A stretch of DNA of 64,000 bases from Bactericera cockerelli. Taxonomy: Eukaryota > Arthropoda > Insecta > Hemiptera > Triozidae. Numbering within the stretch: position 1 is the stretch's first letter; every line of letters starts with the position of its first letter. The stretch is from contig CM044967.1 of assembly GCA_024516035.1 (NCBI GenBank), forward strand, positions 10,419,990 through 10,483,989. Direction: 5' to 3'. The notes beneath the pieces were generated by a model. It was given only the letters and a program-made list of their open reading frames with translations. It was not told the DNA's origin and made no database searches. Made by a program: the position numbers and the translations under genes. Shown in pieces: positions 12,354 through 24,500 of this stretch.

Positions 12354-12503
12354 TATCTTGGCTCTCCCGGACGTGACGCTCAAGGTCACGGCAGCATGCA
12401 CCGTGATCATCGCGGTGGTGGGGGTGATAGGCAACAGTCTGACAGTCCTGGCCCTGCTCAAGTGTCCCAAGATACGAAACGTGGCCGCCGCGTTCATAGT
12501 GAG
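12354..12503 (+). CDS. GPCR exon: TM1
   Basis: The acceptor ends in a pyrimidine-rich tract and CAG at 12351-12353. The exon opens with the last base of a split codon, then I-L-A-L-P, and encodes TM1 with the class-A G-N pair and the basic first intracellular loop. The donor is AG|GTATGC and splits an AG|T serine codon. The exon is GC-rich against its surroundings. A SINE ends about 30 bases upstream. Confidence 0.9.
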
Positions 12504-15500
12504 GTATGCAGCAGTTCAGTCAGAACAGAGAAGGGACAAGTTGCAGAAGAGGTGCTTAACACTTGGACGACCGGGTGTACCACGGGTGGTACACACGTGT
12601 CTGTACGGAATGGACCGAGTGTACCACCGGTGGTACACGCATGCACTACGCCTGTGAATAGCCTAAACATCGTCGGTCCCACGGGAGAACTGACTAAAAA
12701 CATGCCGGTATTGCCGGTCGTCTGTGTGTTAATAAAGTAAAGTGATAAAATGGGAATTTCTACATAAAAAGCCATTAACATTAATCTGTAGAATGTGTAT
12801 CTAAATAAGATAAGGAATGTAGACAACTTCATGTAAAAAAAAAAAAAAAAAAAAAAAAAATGTGTACAATACTCAATGTTTTATATCTGCTTTATTCTGT
12901 AATTTATTCTTGTATACTTAAATTGTAATTACTGTATACCTAAATTGTATTTGAAAATAAATAAAGCTGTAGCTTTGCTACGATACATTTTTTGTTAATA
13001 AAAAAAAAAAAAAAAAAGTAGATAAGTTTGAAAAGAAGAGGTGGTTAATAAAGAAGTAAAGAATAGAATGAAACAAATGCCAAACTAATAATAAGTTCAA
13101 GAAAAGGTAAATTAATATCAGTCAAAATAGAAAAGTGAGAAGTTTGAGAAGAGACGAGATGCTTAATAGAAAGATATGAAAAACTAGAATAATAATGATA
13201 GTTGCCTTAGATTTTACTACCCGATTAGGGCTTATAAGTCCCATTATCCCAGCAGTAAGCCCAAGTTGTATTATGGTTCGAATTAGACCAGTGAGCTACC
13301 GGGACTGACAGAATGAAACAAATAACAATCTTATACATATATGTTCACTAAAAGATAAATGAAAGAATCAGTATAAACAGAAAAGTGATAAGTTGTACTA
13401 GAGGTACATGAATTATCATAAATATCCGTACAGAACTTTCCTGGAGCCCATTCCAGAAACACTTTCTACTCTCCGAATCTCCCTTTCAACGCACTCTGAT
13501 TGGTTAATTCGAACGAAATAACCAATCAGAGTGAGTTGTGTGACAGTTGAAAGGGAGATTCGGAGTTTGGAGAGAAGAATGTGTTTCTGGAACGGGCTAC
13601 TGAACAGCTGTTTTGAGCAACTGAGTCAACCGACATCGGTAGCTTGCTATTTAACACATTGGGTGCCTCGCCGCTCATAATGAGAGACAGCATGGTATTC
13701 TGAGGCTGCGTCTCTTATATTGAGCGAACTTAGATTTCATTTTCAAGTATTGTCTCTCAATATTGAGCCGCGCTACAATGCATTTAATATGAAGAGTTTG
13801 AAGGGTGGCCCCTGTGGATAATTAAGGTATGTCTCGTTTTCATCTATCATGATTGTCTCTCATATTGAGACACAATTCTTTGTATTGTGGCCCCAGGGGA
13901 TAATCATCATTTTTTGGGTTTTCACACAATGTGTTAAGGAGGTGGACTCGTAAGTCGCGGCTGTCGAAACCCAGAGTCCTCGACCAGAGTTTGGTGTTTC
14001 GAAACTTTCGAACCCGGAGGTGGGTTCGAAAGCGGGCGGTTTTCGGTAATTGTGACTTTACTCTTGTCAAACGAAGCATTCCAAACAGAAAAGTAAGAAG
14101 TTCTACTAGATTTGACTTTTGTGTCATGTATTTCGTTTGTATCTTTAAAAAGAAGAAAAAAAATCTTATATTTTGTTGTTTCTTGTAATAATAATAATAA
14201 TAATAAGTTCCCCAGAAAACCAACCCTACGTCCGAGCAGTCAATCCTAGCCACGTGGGGGACGGGCAACACTCAAAAATAAGTGGCTAACAGGGCAATGG
14301 TAAAGAACCACCAGGGAGCGACGGTACCCAGAATGGGCGGCAAACTGACGTGTGGTAGTGTCTGTCTCCAGAGGAGCGGCTACATGCACAACAAACTAAA
14401 TCCAGAAGCGACTGACTCAGAATGGGCGGCTCCCTGGTCAGCGTCTGTTCCTTATAGGGCGGCTGTTTCAACTGGTGTCGGAGCCTTGCTCGCAGAGCTT
14501 ATCTGCAAACCTTTTTAAAAAAGCAAAAAGTGGATACAACTATAGAAAATAACAACCAAGGCGGTGTGACTACAAGGGCAAGTAGTCGTCGGAGCCGTCA
14601 TGATGATTTGCCCTCAGCAGAGACCAATGATGGAGCGAGTGGCATCACTCTGCGAGAACGGCCCACAAGGAATAGGATCGAAACTGAACCTGCGGGACGT
14701 GTTTTGCCGGAAAGTCAGCCAGCAACCACCAAAGCGGGAAAACCGAGGCAACGAATAGGATGGAACAACACTATGAATGAAAACGTAATGCTCTGCTATT
14801 ACGTTGCCTCACACCTGGAAACTTCGAATGGACGCATCGGAATTAATCTACATAAAGAATTCCTGAAACTTTACCCTGAATATACAGACAAAATCACACC
14901 TCAAAGACTAATGGACCAAAAACGAGTTATAATACAGAAAAGCATAAAAGATCAGAACACCAAAAACATGATCGAAAAAACGAAAAGAAAAGCAGCAGAA
15001 AGTCGCGGAATGAGTATACCAACAACAATCAACCCCATTAATCAACAGACACAAGAAGAACCTCAAGAAAACAACCAACAAGAGCAACAACAAGAGCAAC
15101 AGACACAACATCAAGAACTTACAATATCAGAAGAATGTCTTCTAAAAGAAAAACTTGAAGAAACTATAAACACATTCAAAGACTCAGATCCAACCACAAG
15201 ACCTCACCTGCCTAAACTAAGTATCAATCAAAGAAACATCAACAACATTATAAAAATCAATGACATCATACAAAAAAAAATTGATACAATCAAAAGCCTT
15301 CAAGAAATACATACTCTGCTATACTGCAGTGCATACACTATATTACATCTGAATAATCAAATAAAAGAATCAAGGAACGACTCAAGTAAGAGAAACTACA
15401 ACGAAACCCCTAAATGGCAAATTCGATTGGAAAAAAAGATTGAGAAACTCAGACTGGAAGTTGCTAGAACAACAGAATACATCAAAGGAAACATCAAAAA

Positions 15501-18500
15501 GCAGAAAATCATTAAAGAAGTCGAAAAACTCAGAGAAAATTATAAAGAAGATAGCTTCACTAACCTTCTCGACACACTTAAACAAAAGCTCATGGCACAA
15601 AGCAACAGACTCAGAAGGTACAAAGTAAGCAAAGATAGAAAACATCAGAACATATTATTTAGCAATAAACCCCGCAATTTCTACGACAACCTAAGAACAG
15701 AGAAAATAGAAATTCATGAAAATCCTCCTATTGATACAATAGAAGACTACTGGAAATCAATTTGGTCTGTAGAAAAAGAATTCAACAAAGAAGCTACATG
15801 GTTAGAAAACGAAATAGAAGAATCATCAAGAATACCTCGTATGACAGAAATAAACATCACCACAGAAGACGTACAAGCCGCTATTAAACGAACCCATAGC
15901 TGGAAAGCACCAGGCATATTACAAAACTACTGGTTCAAATATCTCAGTTCAACACACAAAAAACTAGCACAACTACTCCATGAAGCCATAGAAAATCCAA
16001 ACAAGATACCAAGTTTCTTCACTCTAGGACTCACATACCTAAAACCAAAGACATCCGAAACCACCAATCCAACCAAGTATCGGCCTATAACATGTCTACC
16101 TACAATATACAAGATCCTAACATCAATTATCACAACAAAAGTTGACAAACACCTGACAAACAACAAAATAATTAAAGAAGAACAAAAAGGATCCAGAAAA
16201 AACTCTAGAGGCTGCAAAGAACAACTTATCATTGATCAAAACATAACACTAGATGCCAAACACAGAAAAAAAGATCTATTTTGTGCCTTTATTGATTACC
16301 AAAAAGCTTTCGATAGCATTCCACATGCGTGGCTACTAGAAATACTGAATGTATACCAAATAAACCCAAAACTGATTAACTTTATATCAACCCTAATGAA
16401 AAGCTGGAGAACAACACTGCAAATAACAACCAAAGAAGAAACACTATCAAGCCAGACAATAAAAATAAAAAATGGTATCTTTCAAGGTGATTCATTCAGT
16501 GCTCTATGGTTTTGTATTGCGTTGAACCCCCTATCTAGCATCCTAAAAAGATCATGTAAAGGATATTCTATCAAAACCACAAATATGGAAATAACCTTCG
16601 ACCATCTGTTTTATGTTGATGACTTAAAACTATTTGCTAATAACAAAGAAGACCTTGAACACAACCTGCAACTTACAAAAATGTTCAGCGATGACATCAA
16701 CATGACATTTGGTCTTGATAAATGTAAAACATGCAGCATCATAAAAGGAAAAGTACAAGAAGAACAAGGATATATACTGGATGATGGGAACAACATCCAA
16801 TCACTTGAAAAAGAAGAACACTACAAGTATCTAGGCCTCTATCAAAATCCCCTAATCATACAGAAAGAAAGGAAAGAAGAAATCAAAACAAAATTTAAAA
16901 GAAGAACTGAAGATATCCTGAAAACACAACTAAATGGAAAAAACACAATGACAGCCATCAACACATTTGCTATACCCGTATTGACATACTCCTTCGGCAT
17001 TATACAGTGGACAGAAACTGACCTCAACAATATTAACATACTCATCAGAACAACAACAACCAAACACAGAAAACACCACCGAACATCAGCGACTGAACGA
17101 TTCCATCTCCCGAGGACAAAAGGTGGACGAGGCGTGATCGATATCAAAAACCTACACAACAAACAGATCGACAACCTCCGCAAATTCTTCTACGAAAAAG
17201 CTGAGCAATCACCAATGCATCGCATGATTACCACCATCGATCGTTCACCTTTACACTTGAAAAATATTACCCTAACACCAACTATTGAAACAGATGAAGA
17301 TAAAATAACAAGATGGAAAGGAAAACAGGTACATGGAATCTACAGAAAACAAATAGAACAGAATAATATCGACCACAAGGGAACAAACAAATGGCTCACA
17401 ACACCAGGAATATTTGCGGAAACAGAAGGGTTCATGATAGCAATACAAGACAGAGTAATAAAAACCCGAAACTACTCCAAACACATACTGAAAGAACCTA
17501 ACATCACCGATCAATGCCGAAGATGCTTCCAATACGGCGAAACAATTGAACACGTTACGAGTGGATGTAGTGCCCTAGCCAACAATGAATACACCCAACG
17601 ACACGACAATGTTTGTAAGCAACTTCACCAAGCTCTAATGAAAAAATACGAAATTAAATCGGAAGAAAAACCATGGTATGCGTCAACACCACAACAAGTA
17701 GTAGAAAACGAACAAGCAAAAATATATTACAACAGAAGCATAATAACAGATAGAACAAGACCACACAATCGACCAGACATAGTACTTACCATCAAAAAAG
17801 ATCAGACAACATACTTAATAGACGTAGCAATTCCCAACACTACCAACCTTGAAAAGAAACATGCAGAAAAAATAGAGAAATACATACCATTGGCCGAAGA
17901 AATAAAACAGATGTGGAAACAAAAAATCGTCCAAGTTATCCCAGTCATCATTTCATCCACTGGAGTCATACCAAAGAAGCTACACGACAGCCTAAAGATC
18001 CTGGAGTTAAACAAAAACATGTACATCCAAATGCAGAAAAGTGTGATATGTAGGTACTGTGCAGAAATATGATAATGATTTTAATTGGCTCTTATCAGCA
18101 GGCAAAATAGTTGTGGATATGGAGATATCTATGCATTCATAACATAAGTAATAATAAATAACCAGAACAGACGAAGTCTTTTATATTTATCTTGGAGCCC
18201 TTTCCCACACGGCAAGTCTTGCCAATATAGCAGATGTGGTGTGATGTGAGTTCGATCCCAGGATGGGGAGAATTTTCTAACTAAAATCTCTGTTTCCTCC
18301 ATAGTAAACAACACGTGAGGCATGCATTTCCAGCCCAACCCAGGCTAGATGAGGTTAATGAGGGTAGGATAAAATCAACTGAACTGTTTGGATTTTCCAC
18401 TGAAACCCTACAACCAGGTCAGATAATAAAACCTTTCGTCTTGAATGCAAGAAGATTGACCTCCTCTCTAGAAAAAAAAAAACCTTTCTTCTTCTAGCAA

Positions 18501-21500
18501 TAATAATCAGCTTATTCAATCCCAAATGGATGAATCCTTTTCATGTCGCGACGCATCTTGAGATTTTTGCTTTTTTCTATCCTTCTCAAAAATGTATTCA
18601 TTTAATATTTTAAGATTTTAAGATTGACCCCACCTGGGCCGCCCCTGATCGTGAAAAAAATTGAAAGCCCTTAGTAAAAGTTTCCCTCTCGAGATAAAAA
18701 AAAGCAAGAGTTTTTGCGTTTCTCTGAATTTCAAACGGTTCCAAGTTATTGGGGATGTCTGAAGTTTCTTTTCTTCGACACCTTGTGTACATTATGCTAA
18801 AATTGCTAAAGGTAAAGGGTACTCGACTCAATATACTTTCTTTTTGAATTAAACTTGTATTATAAAATGATTTGTGTTTGTGTGGGTGTATGTATGTAGG
18901 TGTACCCATGCTTTCCACAGATACATTAAACAAATTTTGAAGAAAAAAAAATCAGAATTGAGCAAATAACTCGAAAACAGCAGTTGTTATAGAAAAGAAA
19001 CTCGTTATTCCTAGGAAACTAGTTAACATTGTATTCAGAGCGCATTACAATTCCTGGTTCTTCATATTTATTATCTTAAGCTATGAACTCGATATATTAA
19101 ATCAATATTTTAACTCCTATTAGTATAGTTAGTTATAGTACTAAACGAGCCACTAAAAAAAGAAGACGTCAATTATCCCTGTAACAATTGTAACATGCGA
19201 ATTGTGAATTAAACCAGGTCAAATATTACGATTCTATCATGGGGCAATGAAACCCTGAGAGAAGAAGCTACAGTAGTACTGATGGTCAGTATCTTTTGCC
19301 TTTATTAGCTGCTGTCGTGTCATAAAAAGAACATTTCCATTTATTACGGCCACTTTTTTATGCTACATTTACGCCTTGACAAAATAATACAATACCTCGG
19401 TGCTGTAAAAAGTTTCCCGCCAATTCGTCAGCTTAAGTATTTTCTTCCAAGACTTTGTTTTCATCGTTATCCCCAAACTTTTTCTAGATTTTTCTTTACA
19501 GATAAAAGGTTGTTTGAGTTGGCTTTAAAAGAGCCCCTGGGGGCTTATTGATCTACCAATAGATAATATACCTAAAATTATACTACTAACCGATCTTGAT
19601 GTTGTCGCACTGTTTTCCATTCGAGTATCAATTTTATGTTCCTACCTTTCGTTATTTACGGTACCTGAACTGCCCCAAAATGAGACTTTGATCCCTTGAA
19701 ACAAAAAATACCTAAAGAAAAAAAATACATAAATATATTATGTTGATAAATGAAAGGGGATAGAAGTATAACGTAATAAAATGAGCGTAATATTAAGTAG
19801 AATCTGAACGTCTAGTCCAATTTAATCCTATGTCATGGTGAATCCTTCTGAACGTTCAAAGATAGGTAGGTACCTACCTACTTTATAGGGTGCAATTTAC
19901 TCACATACTTTTAAATGCAAATTGACAAGACAGAAATTTATACCTATATCAATAGCAGCAAGCGTATAAGCATATTTAAACAGTCAATGTCAGCGTCGAT
20001 GCGCCGGTTCTCGTAGGATCACCGAAGTTAAGCAACGTTCAGCGAGGTGAAGACTTTATGATGCTGCCATTCTGGCCCAACCAAGACTGGCAGAGCTTAA
20101 TATGGGTAGCAGGTTTGTGAATTTCTTGCGAATGGAGGGTAACACCCCCGTCGTGATATGACCATGTAGTTGAAAGCGACGTTAAAGTCGTTAAACCCTA
20201 ATTAAAAAAAAAAATATAGTCAAAAAGTCAAAACAAAAAATTGAGAAACTAGTAGGTTTGGGAAAAGGCAAAGTGAAAGAAGAAGATGTACAGTTTCTCG
20301 TATGTCTCTAGTTTAAATAATAATATCACTAATACAGTCAAACTTGCATATAGGATAACTCTAGGTTTTTATCATCTTATATCCAGGTTTCTCTTATAAA
20401 GAGGTTATTTTACCTTATACAGATGTGATTTTGCCTAGGAAATCGTTCTCTTATTCTTATAGATGATATATAGGTATCTCTTAAATTTAGTTCTCTTACT
20501 ATCCAGGTTTGACTGTACCTACTGTCTATTTTTATCCTATAAAATATATAAGACCTGTTTGACTGCTGGAGTAAAGGAACTTACCTTCAGCATAAACAAG
20601 GTAGGTATATTCAATTCTATTCTATCTGCTGGAGTAAAGGGTCTTACCTTGTCAGCATAAGCAGAATGGGGAAAATGTGGAATTATAATAATAATAATTA
20701 TAGAAAATCTTATAAGGGCAAAGTTTTATAAGTAAAGCTATTAAGCCCAGAATTAACATAGATGGGGTCAATCTGAACAGATTAGAATTTGCGGATGATG
20801 TGGTTCTAATAGGGAATAGGTAGTTACATATATTCAATTCTATTCTATTCTATTTTTTCACACTTTTCCTCTTTCAGTCTGTGCATCGCAGACTTCTTCT
20901 TCTGTCTCCTCGTGATCCCATTCAGCACCACAAGGTTCTACTTCAAGACTTGGATCCATGGCAAGTTCCTGTGCCAAGTTGTGCCTTTCATCCAGTACTC
21001 TAACGTGGGCGTGTCACTCACATGTATTGCGATGATCACCATTAACAGGTAAGTTTTTTTTTTTTTTTTTTTTTTCACACTTACATCAATCCTTCCACCA
21101 CCATGACATCAAACATGGACACGGAAAGTAAGTAAAGTAAAGTAAGGTAAGAACTTGCTTTGTTTCTGGCATAACTACCTCATAAGCATTTGTATGTCAG
21201 TCATAATTAAGTAAATCAGGACGTTGAAACCTAAATTGATAAGAACTGCTTAGTCTAGACAATCTGGGCGTCCGTATGTTCCTTCCACCACCGTGCTCTT
21301 TGTATCTGTGTCTGTCCTGGTAGCTCAGTGGTAAAGGCGGCACTCTGGGAATCCAGAGATTCCCGAAGTCGTGGGTTCGAAACCCAGCCGGGACATGACA
21401 AGTTATCCTCCCAATTGGGATTTTTACCACTTAATAATGTGTCTTGAGCTTACTGCTGGAATAATGGGACTTTAATTGTCCTATGCGGACAGTATAAATA

Positions 21501-24500
21501 AGGCGATATTATAATTATTATTATTATCTGTGCCTATCTCACAGACATGGAATCATTATTATTGGTATTTATAAAACCTCTATCAGAGTGGATTCCATCA
21601 GTTGGAAAACCCAAGTAGGTTTTGAAACGCGCTCTTTACTTCTTTTATTTATGACAAATGTATTTCTTAGTTGACGTTGACGTTCATAGGGAAACATGTT
21701 AATGTTCAACAACTTTTGCATAAAAGAACTCTGCTTTGTGTCAATATTGTCCCATTTGTAAATTGCTTCCTGGTGTGCCATCGAAATCTTTTCAGTGAAG
21801 AGTGTTTTGTTTTTTCCTGTGAATTGTCTTAAGCAAATACTTGTAGTACTATGAGTCGTTTAGGTAACATTTATACATTACAAATTACAACTTATGCGCG
21901 ATAACTGGAAAATAGAAAAACCACATTTTCCTATCGTATCTTTACTTTCCTTATACTGTAGAAAGGAAATTATTTTTTATAGGTAAAATATCATCATCAT
22001 CATCCCACTTGGTGGTATTTTCTTGTTCTTATGGTAACACAGTATATTTTTGTGTTAAACTTCACTCTAACATTTTTATTTTAAAATTACTTCTTAAATT
22101 TTCGTTTATATAGGTATCTTTGTGTTAAATTTCAGATACATAATGATTGCTCACTATCAACTGTATCACACCGTGTACAAACCAATCTGGATATGCTGCA
22201 TGATAGCTTTCTGTTATGCTCTCAGTTTCGGGATGCAGATACCAACCCTGGCGGGTCAATGGGGTATGGAGACCAATGTATTAAAAGGGCCAAATTATGA
22301 AACATGATTAGTTAAGATAAGCCAGACACGTCCTCAAGTCGGAATTGAATTGATCGAGGGACTTTACTTTAATCCTGTTCTATCTTAAATTTGATCCTGT
22401 TCTATCTTAACTTTAATTCTGTCCTATAATTTGGCCCTAAGTCTATTAGGGCCTACCAATCAAAATAAATGAAACAATTCTATAAACGATAAATACAACG
22501 AGGTATTATTATTCCTTTCTTCATATCAATTACTATTGCACTCAAGTTTTCATAAGTCCTATAGGTACTTGTATTTCAGAATAGGTATATCGTATTTTTC
22601 ATAAGTTCTTGAATTTTATTTTACCATTATGGATTTTTAACTACACTTTCATAATGAAATTCGAATTTGATGATGATGAAATGATGATTTGTTTAAGCTA
22701 CAATAAAAGCTAAAGTGAACCTTATCTGGTAAAATTTAATAATCACCTTTCAACATGAAATTGAAACATCGAAAAATTGTATGCTTTTTTCAGTGGGGGA
22801 ATATATCCTGAAATAGAGTAGAATAGATACCTTGTTTCTACTACCCCGTTAAGACTCAAAAGTTTCATTATCATAGCAGTCTTTAAAGAAGGTTTTAATT
22901 TATTGGTCTTTCACTAATTGGTTTTTTTTAAGATGGTGTGTGAAATTGGTGCGACTATACCTATTTCTTTCGTTTTTTGCAGGTCGCTTTGACTTGGACC
23001 CTAGACTGTTGACTTGCTCAATTCTGCCGGATGAGCAGGGCCGGAGCTCCAAGAGAGCCCTCTTCCTCATAGGTTTCGTCATCCCCTGTGCTATCATCAT
23101 TCTCTGCTATGCCAAGATATTCTGGGTTGTGCGCAGGTATAACTTTTCACACGAATTAAACAATTTCAAAACTTTACTCTATACATATATAAAATCCATT
23201 TACATCAGTATCAGTAGGTACATGAATAATTCAACAAAATATTTATTTTATAAAAATATGTATTGAATGAAATAAAAAACTCACAGTTGAACACAACTTT
23301 CAAAGTAGGTATAGGTATGAGTATAAACAGAAAAGTGAGACGTTGTATTCATAATCAATCAATTCATTCATTCATAATCAATAGAACCCCCAAACGGCTG
23401 GACCAAATGACTTCCAAATTGGCAATGAGTCTCCTTTTACAATCGAACCTGTATACAGGGTGAGCATAAAGTCTCACCCCACCCCCCGTATCTCGAGAAT
23501 GGCTAAAAATACAAGAAAATGCATAAACCCGTATTCCTTAATTTTTAGGGGGATTAATTTTCCGTCAAAAGTAAATTGCCTACACGGCCCCAGTCAGGCT
23601 GGGCATGGACCAACTTTAAAATCTTAAATAGAATGGTATGTCTTGTGGCATATTTTTTTAAAGGTTTCATAGAGAGAAGTTCATTACAACAAATTTCAGT
23701 GAGCTAAAACTTACCGTTCTCGAGATACAGGGTCAGACGTCCTGCGTAATATCCATATATTTTGACCTATAACTCGTTGACCGTAAATTCCAGAAAAATG
23801 AAATTTGTTGATAATAACTCCTTATGACAAGAAATTTCGAACAAGTTAAAACTGGATTTGTTTTTTCGTTAAAATTTTTCGGACTTTTCGTCTGGCTGGC
23901 TGACGAAACCGACCAGAAACTAATATCAACAGAGTATGTCGAGTTATAATTTTTTCGACAGGGCTTGTCATAAGGAGTTATTATCAACAAATTTCATTTT
24001 TCTATAATTTACGGGTAACGAGTTATAGGTCAAAATATATGGATATTACGCAGGACGTTCGACCCTGTATTTCGAGAACGGTAAGTTGTAGCTCACTGAA
24101 ATTTGTTGTAATAAACTTTTCTCTATGAGACCTTTAAAACAATATGCCATCTGACATACCATTCTATTTAAGATTTTAAAGTTGGTCCATGCCCAGCCTG
24201 ACTGGGGCCGTGTAGGCAATTTACTTTTGACGGAAAATTAATCCCCCTAAAAATTAAGGAATACGGGTTTATGCATTTTCTTGTATTTTTAGCCATTCTC
24301 GAGATACGGGGGGTGGGGTGAGACTTTATGCTCACCCTGTATAAGAGAAACCTGGATGTAAAAGAATTATTTCCATGTCAAATTACCTCTCTATAAGGGA
24401 AAACAACCTCTCAATAAGAGAAAGAAGAAAAAAAATGGTCCTATGAGTTCTCTTACATCCATGATTATAAAATCCATTATTTTATATTAATTGATTCATT

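Larger units (their letters stand above)
14207..18143 (+). mobile_element. Full-length R4/Dong-type non-LTR retrotransposon
   Basis: The element begins at 14207, straight after seven TAA triplets (14186-14206), and ends near 18143 in another TAA-rich run (18144-18159). It holds a 5' ribozyme-like segment, a 5' UTR, one long ORF and a short 3' UTR of about 70 bases without a poly(A) tail. Known: Dong elements (R4 clade) use a restriction-like endonuclease and insert in TAA microsatellites. The intact ORF and clean ends point to a young insertion. It lies in the sense orientation inside the GPCR intron between the TM1 and TM2 exons. Confidence 0.88.

Noticed and set aside
12261..12740. A 159-codon frame over the TM1 exon
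   Set aside because: It is a different frame from the receptor exon, crosses a SINE and the palindromes, and has no recognisable content.
14908..18026. Minus-strand frames within the retrotransposon
   Set aside because: Shadows of the long plus-strand ORF, caused by its A-rich codon use.
19983..20070. A 5S rRNA gene
   Set aside because: Only the middle of 5S is present, with a deletion, joined to a repeated body; not a functional gene.
21313..21396. A tRNA gene
   Set aside because: Boxes A and B are good, but no acceptor stem closes, and the same head with the same non-tRNA body occurs elsewhere: a SINE.
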